Assembly (NCBI GenBank): GCA_022701275.1
Contig: CP031740.1
Span: forward strand, 3,607,001-3,671,000
DNA: 64,000 nucleotides
Origin: Microcoleus vaginatus PCC 9802
Lineage (GTDB): Bacteria > Cyanobacteriota > Cyanobacteriia > Cyanobacteriales > Microcoleaceae
Direction of reading: 5' to 3'
Shown here: positions 1 to 9,800 of the stretch, piece after piece
How the letters are laid out: each line of letters begins with the position of its first letter
Position numbering within the stretch: the first letter of the stretch is position 1
Position numbers and translations under genes: made by a program
The notes under the pieces: generated by a model
The model's input: the letters and a program-made list of their open reading frames with translations, nothing else
What the model was told of the DNA's origin: nothing
The model's database searches: none

Positions 1-1177
1 ATTACCAGCAATACCTCTAGAATCAAGTCAGGATGTAGCGATTAGTTTGGTTAACAGTGTCAAGCGTAGTTTGAAACCTTTGGTAATAGTTGATGCTAGG
101 GTAAGTTTCCAGGTTGCGGGCGATCGCTATATTGAACAGCACCAGCCGATAAGTGTTCTGTGTATTCCAATTCTTAATCAAGGGCAGTTGATCGGAGTTT
201 TATACCTGGAAAATAACCTGACCGTAGGGGCGTTTACTAGCGATCGCATTCAAGTGCTAAATTGGCTGGCTTCTCAAGCGGCTATTTCCTTAGAAAATGC
301 CCGTTTGTATCAAGAATCTCAACAAGCATTTACCCATCTCAAACAGGCACAGATAAAAATAGTTCAAAGCGAAAAAATGTCAGCGTTGGGAAACTTAGTG
401 GCTGGGGTTGCTCACGAAATTAATAATCCAGTTGGTTTTCTGGGTGGTAATATTCAACCCGCCTTAGATTATATCAAAGATTTGTTTGGATTGCTCGATT
501 TGTATGAACAAAAATATCCGCAACTCGATCCAGAGATTCAAGAAGAAATCGAGAACATCGAGCTTGACTACATCCGGGAAGATTTACCGAAATTAGTAGG
601 TTCGATGCGGGAAGGCGTGAAGCGGATTCGGGATATTAGTACCAGTCTACGAACCTTCTCCCGTGCCGATACTAACTATCCCGTAGCTTGTAATATCCAC
701 GATGGCCTCGATAGCACCATTATGATCCTGAAACATCGCCTCAAGGCTAACGAAACTCGTCCAGAAATCAAAGTGATTAAGGAATACGGTAATTTGCCAC
801 AAGTAGAGTGTTATGCCGGACAATTGAATCAAGTATTTATGAATTTGTTAGGTAATGCAATCGATGCTTTGGATGAATCAAATCAAGGACGAACTTATGC
901 AGAAATCGCCAATCAAATTACAATTAAAACTGAAATTTATGAGGACAAAAAACAAGCGATGATTCGCATCAAAGATAACGGTATTGGCATGAGTGAAGCA
1001 GTGCGAGAGAATATTTTTGATGAGTTATTTACTACCAAGGAAGTAGGGAAAGGGACGGGGTTGGGATTGGCGATCGCACGGCAGATTGTGGTTGAGAAAC
1101 ACGGCGGTACAATCGAGGTAAATTCTGTATTGAGAGAAGGGACGGAGTTTACAATTTTATTGCCGATGAAAGGATAA
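1..1177 (+). CDS. Dual Ser/Thr-His kinase, C-terminal part (5' end outside window)
   Basis: The frame is open from base 2, so this is the 3' end of a longer gene; the first internal Met at 47 is not its start. Visible parts are the end of a GAF domain, a HisKA-like helix with the phosphoacceptor His in AHEINNPVGF (codon 413-415), a long acidic insert, and a HATPase domain with an N box around FMNLLGNAIDAL and a G2 box GKGTGLGLAIARQ. The same modules in the same order end the two giant kinases downstream, so the missing N-terminus was probably a Ser/Thr kinase, AAA ATPase and TPR region like theirs (inference). It would act in the cytoplasm by autophosphorylating on His; no linked response regulator is seen. 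The last 100 bases are almost identical to those of the next gene. Confidence 0.9.
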   Translation, partial: LPAIPLESSQDVAISLVNSVKRSLKPLVIVDARVSFQVAGDRYIEQHQPISVLCIPILNQGQLIGVLYLENNLTVGAFTSDRIQVLNWLASQAAISLENARLYQESQQAFTHLKQAQIKIVQSEKMSALGNLVAGVAHEINNPVGFLGGNIQPALDYIKDLFGLLDLYEQKYPQLDPEIQEEIENIELDYIREDLPKLVGSMREGVKRIRDISTSLRTFSRADTNYPVACNIHDGLDSTIMILKHRLKANETRPEIKVIKEYGNLPQVECYAGQLNQVFMNLLGNAIDALDESNQGRTYAEIANQITIKTEIYEDKKQAMIRIKDNGIGMSEAVRENIFDELFTTKEVGKGTGLGLAIARQIVVEKHGGTIEVNSVLREGTEFTILLPMKG

Positions 1178-1350
1178 AACTATCTTGAGAAATCGCCATC
1201 TTTCTGTTCAAAAGTGAAAAAGAATAAAAGCGCTAGAGTCGGTCGGCTGGGGATTTCGCAGTTTTATTTTCCTCAGACTCGACCAAGAAAAGTGTATACT
1301 TAGTTACAAGAGTCAATGTCTAAGATGGAATAATCCAGAGGAGTGGAGCA

Positions 1351-4300
1351 GTGGATTTGACGAACCGAATTTCGGGATATCATCTGGTTGAGCAACTATA
1401 CTGCGGTTCGAGAACCCTAGTTTATCGAGCTATCCGAGAGATCGATCGGCTTCCGGTTGTCATTAAACTATTAAATCGAGACTATCCCAGCTTCAGCGAA
1501 CTGCTGCAATTCCGCAACCAGTATACTATCGCCAAAAACCTACGTCTGCCTGGAGTCGTTGAACCCTACAATTTGGAATCCTATCGCCACAGCTATGCCC
1601 TAGTAATGGAGGATTTTGGCGGTATTTCTCTGCGAGACTACGCCCAAGAAGCCTCGCTGAATCTAACAGAAATCTTGGCAATTGCCCTTCAAATAACTGA
1701 CATTCTCCAGGGACTTTATCGGCATCGAGTCATCCACAAAGATATTAAGCCAGCTAACGTCCTAATACATCCCGACACTAAACAAATTAAACTCATAGAC
1801 TTTAGCATCGCCTCCCTACTGCCGAGAGAAACTCAAGAAATTCAAAATCCCAACGTTTTAGAAGGAACCCTCGCCTATATTTCTCCCGAACAAACTGGAC
1901 GAATGAACCGAGGCATCGACTACCGCACCGACTTTTATTCTCTGGGAGTAACCTTTTACGAACTGCTGACAGGAAAACTGCCATTTGAATGTGACGACCC
2001 GATGGAGTTGGTTCACTGCCATATTGCCAAACAACCTCCTTCAATAAACAGCAAAGAAATCCCGCAGGTGGTTTCGGATATTGTCATGAAGCTGATGGCA
2101 AAAAATGCCGAAAAACGCTATCAAAGTGCATTAGGATTGAAGCACGATTTAGAAAAGTGTTTGCAGCAGTGCCAAGAAACTGGAAAAATTGAAACTTTTG
2201 AGTTAGGAACGCGGGATATATGCGATCGCTTCATCATTCCCGAAAAGCTTTATGGACGAGAACGAGAAATACAGCAACTTTTAGCAGCCTTTGAACGAGT
2301 AGCACAAGGGAACAGCGAAATGGTGCTAGTTGCAGGCTTTTCCGGCATCGGAAAAACTGTTGTAGTCAATGAAGTTCACAAACCCATTGTCCGACAGCAT
2401 GGCTATTTTAGTAAAGGTAAATTTGACCAGTTCAATCGCAATATTCCCTTTTCGGCATTTGTGCAAGCCTTTCGCGATTTAATGACACAATTGCTCAGTG
2501 AAAGCGATCTCCAACTTAAAGCATGGCAAACCAAAATTTTAGCAGCACTCGGTGACAACGGACAAGTCATTATTGAAGTAATTCCCGAACTAGAACGCAT
2601 TATCGGACAACAACCCCTAGCGCCAGAATTATCGGGAATGGGGGCTCAAAATCGGTTTAATTTGCTATTTCAAAAATTTATCTCGGTCTTTACTAGAAAA
2701 GAGCATCCCTTAGTGATGTTTTTGGATGATTTACAGTGGGCAGATTCAGCATCTTTAAAGTTGATGCAGTTGCTCGTAGGTGAGTCGCAGTCCAGTCACT
2801 TGTTACTAATTGGAGCCTATCGAGACAATGAAGTTTCCGCTGCCCATCCCTTGATGTTGACCCTTGATGAAGTAACTAAAATAGGGGCAATTGTCAATAC
2901 CATCACACTGGCACCGCTAGCTCGAACCAGTTTGAATCAATTGGTAGCAGATACGCTAACCTGTTCTCCGAAATTGGCAGAACCGTTGACGGAATTAGTC
3001 GAGCGTAAGACCAAAGGAAACCCATTTTTTGCGACGCAGTTTCTCAAGGCATTGCATCAAGATGACTTGATTACTTTCGACCTCAAAGCTGGATATTGGC
3101 AGTGCGATATTAGCAAAATTACAGAAGCTGCACTAACGGATGATATCGTTGAATTCATGGCGCAGCAGTTACAAAAATTGCCCGTTGAAAATCAGTCAAT
3201 TTTAAAATTAGCTGCTTGCATTGGCAATCAGTTCGATCTGAAAACATTAGCAATTGTTTTGGAAATTTCGGAGACTGAAACGGCAACGGCATTGTGGAAA
3301 ACTTTACAGGAAGGTTTGGTTTTACCTCAGAGTGAGGTTTATAAATTTTATGTAGGGGAAGAAGAAAATATTGATCGAGCTACTTCTCAAACTGTTTACT
3401 ATCGCTTCTTGCACGATCGCGTCCAACAAGCTGCCTATTCTCTCATTCCCGATCAGCAAAAACAAATCACCCACTACCATATCGGACAACTACTGCTACA
3501 ACAAATTTCCCCCGAAGCCACAGAAGAACGCATTTTTGAATTGGTCAATCAATTAAACTATGGAACGGCTTTAATTGCACAACAAACCGAACGCGACGAA
3601 CTCGCGCAACTCAACCTCACGGCTTGCCGCAAAGCCAGATCGGCAACCGCCTATCAAGCAGCCCGCGAATATGCCACGGTGGGGCTGAAACTGCTGGCAA
3701 CTGACTGTTGGCAGAATCAATACGAACTTACTTTAGCTTTGTCCGAGTCGGCGGCAGAGACAGACTATCTCAACGGCGAGTTTGAGACAATGGAAGAATT
3801 AATTGATGAGGTATTGCGAGAGACGCGATCGCTATTAGACCAAATCAATGTTTACGAAGTCAAAATACAAGCTTATACAGTACAAAAGCAATTTATAGAA
3901 GCGGTGCAAACTGCCTTTGCTATTTTAAAATTATTGGAAATAAGCTTTCCCGAATCGCCAAAAGATGCAGATATTCAACGGGAATTTGCGTTAACTAAAT
4001 CTCACTGGAGCGATCGGGAAATTAAAGAATTAATCCATTTGCCAGAAATGAAAAAGCCGGAAAAAAAAGCAGCTTTACGCATTCTCAACAGCATTGTTTC
4101 GCCAGCCTATATCGCTCTCCCTCAATTTTTACCCCTAATTGCCTGCGAGCAAGTGAAACTATTAATTAAAAATGGCAACGAGCCGAATGCTGCTTTTGCT
4201 TATGGGGTTTACGCCGTAATGCTTTGTGTGATAGTTGAAGACATTGAATCAGGTTATCAATTTGGTCAACTGGCTTCCAGCCTCTTGTGTAAATTCAATG

Positions 4301-6732
4301 CCAAAGAAATTACAGCCAAGGTAGTTCTCTGTACAGACGGAGATATTAAACATTGGAAAGAACCCGCCAGAGAAACTATCAAACCTTTACTCTCAGCCTA
4401 TAAAATAGGTTTAGAAACGGGAGATATAATTTTTGCGACATATTGTGCTTTTTACAGTTTTTGTAATTCGTATTTCGCTGGCACAAACTTGACAGAACTA
4501 GAACAGGAAGTAGCAAGTTACAGTCAGGCATTTCGGGAACTAAAACAGGACACGGTTTTTTCGTGGAACGAACTTCATAGGCAGGGAATTTTAAACTTAA
4601 TTAAACCCAGTATCAATCCAGGTTGCTTGGTGGGGGAAGCTTACAACGAGGAACAATATCTACCGGTTCATTACTCTGTCAACGATCGCCTCGCTCTCCA
4701 TATCATACATAGCCACAAACTCATTTTAAATTATTTGTTTGAAAAAGTAGATGAGGCCGTGGAAAATGCCGCCACCGCCGAAAAATATTTGGATGGAGTA
4801 GGGGCGATGTTTGTGATTCCCGGATTTTATTTATACGATTCCTTAGCTCGATTGCGATGGTTAAATAATCGGGATACTGCCAACATAGAAACGCAACTAG
4901 CAAAAGTCGCAGCCAATCAGAAAAAAATGCAAACATGGGCTAGTCATGGACCAATGAACCATTTGCACAAATTTAATTTGGTAGAGGCGGAAAAATGTCG
5001 AATTTTAGGAAAAAAAGCCGAAGCGCTCGAATTCTACGATCGCGCGATCGCAGGAGCCAAGGAAAACGGTTATATCCAAGAAGAAGCGATCGCCAACGAA
5101 TTAGCTGCCAAATTCTACCTTGACTGGTGCAAAGAAAAAGTTGCCGGCAGCTATATGCAGGAAGCGTATTACTGTTATGCCCGTTGGGGAGCTAAAGCCA
5201 AAATAGAAGACTTAGAACAACGCTATCCCCAATTACTTCAGCCTATCCTGAATCAGCCCAAACTTCGCTTTAATCCTCTAGAGACGCTGGCAACGATTAG
5301 CCACTCTTCGCACACTTCCACCAATAGCAGCACCAGTATTTCCGATGCCCTTGATTTCGCATCTATTGTGCAAGCTGCTCAAGCTTTATCCAGTAAAATT
5401 CAGCTTGATGAATTGTTCAGTAGCCTCAACCAAATTATTTTGAAAACTTCTGGGGCAGAAACTTGTGCTTTGCTACTCCCCCATCAGGATGAATGGCAAA
5501 TCCGAGCAATAACTCACATCAATCCAGATAACGAGTTACCCACAACCTTACTGCAAACCCAACCTATAGATGGCTCGGCGGTGATTCCGCTCAAGCTGGT
5601 TTATTATGTCAAACATACCCTGGAAACTGTGGTTATTGAAGGTGGCAAGACCGATATCCCGGGTTTAATGAATGACTGTACGCTCCAGTATCACTCTCAG
5701 AGTATGCTATGTACTCCGATTCTCGATCGCGGGAACTTAGTTGCGATACTTTATCTGGAACATCGATCGACGAAAGGAGTGTTTACTCGCGATCGTCTCC
5801 TCATCCTCAACTTCCTCTGCACTCAGGCTGCCATTTCCCTAGAAAATGCGCGATTGTATCAGCAAGCCCAGGACTACGCTCACCAGGTGGAACAATCTCA
5901 ACTGCAATTAGTACAGAGCGAAAAAATGTCGGCGTTGGGGAATTTAGTGGCCGGGGTTGCCCATGAAATTAATAATCCAGTTGGATTTATTTCTGGCAAT
6001 ATTTATGAAGCGATCGCCGCCGTCAAAGATATTACAGAATACTTGCAACTCTATAAAGAAAAATTTCCCAGTCCGGGTGAGGAGATTGAAGAAAAAGCTG
6101 AAGAGAGCGATATCGAATATCTCTTAGAAGATTTACCCAAAATGTTGAAGTCCATGCAAATGGGGTGCGATCGCATTCAAGGTATCAGCACCAGTCTTCG
6201 TACCTTCTCCCGAGCCGACAAAGATTACAAAGTTCCTTTCAATATTCATGACGGAATTAACAGTACGATTTTGATTCTCAAACACAGATTGAAAGCGAAC
6301 GAACAGCGTCCAGCGATTGAAGTTGTGAAAGAGTACGGGAACTTGCCCTCAGTCGATTGCTTCCCCGGACAATTAAATCAGGTGTTTATGAATATATTGG
6401 CCAATGCCATTGATGCACTGGAAGAATCAAATCGGGAACGGAGTTTAGAGAAGATTAAAGCCCCAGCCAATTGCATCACGATTCGCACCGAAAGACCGTC
6501 TAAGGAGTGGGTGACGATTCGGATTTATGACAACGGGCTAGGGATATCAGATGAGATAAAAGGTCAGATTTTTGACCACTTATTTACAACTAAAGGTGTG
6601 GGTAAAGGCACGGGGTTGGGATTGGCGATCGCACGGCAGATTGTAGTTGATAAACACGGCGGTACAATCGAGGTAAATTCTGTATTAGGAGAAGGGACGG
6701 AGTTTACGATCTCATTGCCTAGAAACGGATGA
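1351..6732 (+). CDS. Giant dual kinase: Ser/Thr kinase, AAA ATPase, GAF, histidine kinase
   Basis: 1793 residues. An N-terminal Ser/Thr kinase domain (about 10-270) has Lys39 in VVIK, the catalytic loop HKDIKPAN (129-136) and DFS at 150-152 in place of DFG. An AAA ATPase follows with Walker A GFSGIGKT near 329 and Walker B VMFLDDLQWAD near 455. A long TPR-like helical region leads to a GAF domain (about 1335-1500), then a histidine kinase with His1538 in AHEINNPVGF and a HATPase G2 box GKGTGLGLAIARQ. This is the cyanobacterial dual Ser/Thr-His kinase (HstK-type) architecture, thought to join ligand sensing with both kinds of phosphorylation. The start is GTG at 1351, chosen because GAGGAG lies just upstream and no in-frame ATG precedes it. 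It is the middle member of a tandem array; its ligand and targets cannot be read from the sequence. Confidence 0.95.
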   Translation: MDLTNRISGYHLVEQLYCGSRTLVYRAIREIDRLPVVIKLLNRDYPSFSELLQFRNQYTIAKNLRLPGVVEPYNLESYRHSYALVMEDFGGISLRDYAQEASLNLTEILAIALQITDILQGLYRHRVIHKDIKPANVLIHPDTKQIKLIDFSIASLLPRETQEIQNPNVLEGTLAYISPEQTGRMNRGIDYRTDFYSLGVTFYELLTGKLPFECDDPMELVHCHIAKQPPSINSKEIPQVVSDIVMKLMAKNAEKRYQSALGLKHDLEKCLQQCQETGKIETFELGTRDICDRFIIPEKLYGREREIQQLLAAFERVAQGNSEMVLVAGFSGIGKTVVVNEVHKPIVRQHGYFSKGKFDQFNRNIPFSAFVQAFRDLMTQLLSESDLQLKAWQTKILAALGDNGQVIIEVIPELERIIGQQPLAPELSGMGAQNRFNLLFQKFISVFTRKEHPLVMFLDDLQWADSASLKLMQLLVGESQSSHLLLIGAYRDNEVSAAHPLMLTLDEVTKIGAIVNTITLAPLARTSLNQLVADTLTCSPKLAEPLTELVERKTKGNPFFATQFLKALHQDDLITFDLKAGYWQCDISKITEAALTDDIVEFMAQQLQKLPVENQSILKLAACIGNQFDLKTLAIVLEISETETATALWKTLQEGLVLPQSEVYKFYVGEEENIDRATSQTVYYRFLHDRVQQAAYSLIPDQQKQITHYHIGQLLLQQISPEATEERIFELVNQLNYGTALIAQQTERDELAQLNLTACRKARSATAYQAAREYATVGLKLLATDCWQNQYELTLALSESAAETDYLNGEFETMEELIDEVLRETRSLLDQINVYEVKIQAYTVQKQFIEAVQTAFAILKLLEISFPESPKDADIQREFALTKSHWSDREIKELIHLPEMKKPEKKAALRILNSIVSPAYIALPQFLPLIACEQVKLLIKNGNEPNAAFAYGVYAVMLCVIVEDIESGYQFGQLASSLLCKFNAKEITAKVVLCTDGDIKHWKEPARETIKPLLSAYKIGLETGDIIFATYCAFYSFCNSYFAGTNLTELEQEVASYSQAFRELKQDTVFSWNELHRQGILNLIKPSINPGCLVGEAYNEEQYLPVHYSVNDRLALHIIHSHKLILNYLFEKVDEAVENAATAEKYLDGVGAMFVIPGFYLYDSLARLRWLNNRDTANIETQLAKVAANQKKMQTWASHGPMNHLHKFNLVEAEKCRILGKKAEALEFYDRAIAGAKENGYIQEEAIANELAAKFYLDWCKEKVAGSYMQEAYYCYARWGAKAKIEDLEQRYPQLLQPILNQPKLRFNPLETLATISHSSHTSTNSSTSISDALDFASIVQAAQALSSKIQLDELFSSLNQIILKTSGAETCALLLPHQDEWQIRAITHINPDNELPTTLLQTQPIDGSAVIPLKLVYYVKHTLETVVIEGGKTDIPGLMNDCTLQYHSQSMLCTPILDRGNLVAILYLEHRSTKGVFTRDRLLILNFLCTQAAISLENARLYQQAQDYAHQVEQSQLQLVQSEKMSALGNLVAGVAHEINNPVGFISGNIYEAIAAVKDITEYLQLYKEKFPSPGEEIEEKAEESDIEYLLEDLPKMLKSMQMGCDRIQGISTSLRTFSRADKDYKVPFNIHDGINSTILILKHRLKANEQRPAIEVVKEYGNLPSVDCFPGQLNQVFMNILANAIDALEESNRERSLEKIKAPANCITIRTERPSKEWVTIRIYDNGLGISDEIKGQIFDHLFTTKGVGKGTGLGLAIARQIVVDKHGGTIEVNSVLGEGTEFTISLPRNG

Positions 6733-6826
6733 AGTTAATTATGCGATCGCCGCATTTAACCCTTACACATAGAGGCGCACATTAATTTTTAGCAGTCAAT
6801 ATTTGAGATTAGGATAGCCAAAATAA

Positions 6827-9800
6827 ATGAATCCAGGTAGAGATTTAACCAGTCCAATTGCCGGATACCGTCTAATCGAGCAACTGTACAGTGGTTCTAA
6901 AACCATAGTTTATCGAGCCATTCGAGAAATGGATCGGCTCCCAGTTGTCATTAAACTATTAAATAGAGACTATCCCAGTTTCAGCGAACTGCTGCAATTC
7001 CGCAACCAGTATACCATCGCCAAAAATCTACGTCTGCCGGGAGTCGTTGAACCTTACAGTCTGGAATCCTACCGCAACAGCTATGCCCTAGTGATGGAGG
7101 ATTTTGGGGGCATTTCTCTACGGCAATACGCCCAAGATGGGTTCCGAAGACGGCTCGGTGAAGCACCTAGGCGGACTTTAGCAGAAATCTTGGAAATTGC
7201 CATTCAAATAACTGACATTCTTGACGGACTGTACCGAAACCGAGTCATCCACAAAGATATTAAGCCAGCTAACGTCCTGATTCATCCTGAAACTACACAA
7301 GTCAAACTGATTGACTTTAGCATCGCCTCCCTACTTCCGAGAGAGACTCAAGAAATTCAAAATCCCAACGTCTTAGAGGGAACCCTCGCCTATATTTCTC
7401 CCGAACAAACCGGAAGAATGAACCGAGGCATCGACTACCGCAGTGACTTTTATTCTCTGGGAGCAACCTTTTACGAACTGCTGACAGGACAACTGCCATT
7501 TGAATGTGACGACCCGATGGAGTTGATTCACTGCCATATTGCCAAACAACCTCCTTTAATAAACAGCAAAAAAATCCCGCAGGTGGTTTCGGATATGGTG
7601 ATGAAGCTGATGGCAAAAAATGCCGAACAGCGCTATCAAAGTGCCTGGGGATTGAAGCATGACTTAGAACGGTGTTTGCAGCAGTACCAAGAAACTGGAA
7701 AGATTGAAACTTTTGAGTTAGGAACGCGGGATGTATGCGATCGCTTCCTCATCCCCGACAAACTCTATGGACGAGCAACCGAAGTAGAAACGCTCATACA
7801 CGCCTTTGAAAGAGTCAGCGAAGGTGCAACAGAAATGATGCTCGTTGCGGGTTTTTCAGGAATTGGAAAAACCGCAGTGATCAACGAAGTTCATAAACCC
7901 ATTGTGCGGGAACGAGGTTATTTTATTAAAGGGAAATATGACCAATTTCAGCGCAACATTCCCTTTAGCGCCTTTGTGCAAGCATTCCGCGATTTAATGG
8001 GGCAATTGCTATCCGAATCAGATTGGCAATTAGAAACATGGAAAAGTCAGATATTAACGGCATTAGGAGACAACGGACAAGTCTTAATTGACGTAATTCC
8101 TGAGTTAGAAAATATTATCGGTAAACAGCCACCTCCCCTTGAATTATCGGGAACAGCCGCCCAAAATCGCTTTAATCTACTGTTGGCAAAATTTTTGCAA
8201 GTCTTTACCAGTAAAGAACATCCGTTAGTTATGTTTTTAGATGACTTGCAATGGGCAGATTCCGCATCACTGAACTTGCTTAAATTATTGATGCAAGATG
8301 CGGGGTATCTATTAATATTAGGTGCGTATCGAGATAATGAAGTCTCCCCCGTACATCCATTCATTTTAACAGTGGATGAAATTGTCAAAACTGGGGCAAC
8401 GGTGAATATAATTACTTTACCGCCATTAAGGGAGCCTGATATGAATCAGTTAGTGGCAGATACGCTGAATTGTAAATCATCCCTAGCCCAGCCTTTAACA
8501 AAATTGGTATATCAAAAAACTCAAGGTAATCCTTTTTTTGCGACCCAGTTTCTCAAAGCATTACATGATGACAAGTTAGTTAGCTTTGATTGCGAGATTC
8601 AATATTGGCAATGCGATATTGCCCAAGTTAAAGCCTTAGCAATTACTGATGATGTCGTTGAATTCATGGCATTGCAATTACAGAAATTGCCCATAGAAAC
8701 TCAGGATAGTCTCAAACTAGCTGCTTGTATTGGGGCGCAGTTTGATTTGAATACCTTAGTAATTGTCAGTGAGAAATCACCAGACAGTACCGCAACAGCT
8801 TTATGGAAAGCTTTGCAGGAAGGTTTGGTAATTCCTACTACCGAAATGTATAAGTTCTTTACCCAATCTGATAGTGAGGAAGTTTTCAATGCTTCCGCTA
8901 ATCCGACTTATCGATTTTTACACGATCGCGTCCAACAAGCGGCTTATTCATTGATTCCTGACGAGCAAAAACAGCAGACCCATTACCATATTGGGCAACT
9001 ACTCCAACAAAACTTATCAGAGATAGAAAAAGAGGAAAAGCTGTTTGATATTGTCGGGCATTTGAATTTAGGCATTGAGTTCATGACTCAAGCAGAGGAA
9101 CGGGAAGCCTTAGCCAGATTGAACTTAGCAGCCGGAAAGAAAGCTAGAAATTCTACAGCCTATGCAGGCGCCAGAAGTTTTGTGAACACAGGGCTGGAGT
9201 TACTCACAGAAAACTGTTGGCAAACTCAGTATGAATTAACCCTAAATCTTTATGTGGCTGCGACTGAAGCGGCTTACTTAAATGCCGATTTTAATGGCAT
9301 GGAAGAAATGGCAGCCCAGGTTTTGCGATCGGCGAAAACAATACTAGATAAAGTCAAGATATTTGAGATTCAAATCAACGCACTGACAACTCAGAATCAG
9401 ATATTAGAAGCGATCGCTATCGGCACCAATACCCTAGCACAATTGGGGATTGAACTCCCCTCTGAAACTGACGAAACCTTGACAGGCATTGCATTACAAA
9501 ACCTTGCCAACCAACTGGAGGGCAAAGAGATTGAGGAACTGGTTAACCTTCCCGCGATGAGCGATCCTCGGACAATCGCGGCGATGCAATTGTTAGGCAT
9601 CTTGTTTCCGGCTATTTTTGTGGGAAATCCTGCCTTGCAGCCTCTACTTTGTGCCACAATGGTCAGTCTATCACTTCAATTTGGCAATGCACCAGGATCA
9701 ACGATCGGGTATGTGGGTTATGGCATTGTGCTGTCTGGGTTTTTGGGAGAAGTAGAAAAGGGTTATCGCTTTGGGCGAGTAGCACTTAGCTTACTCAATC

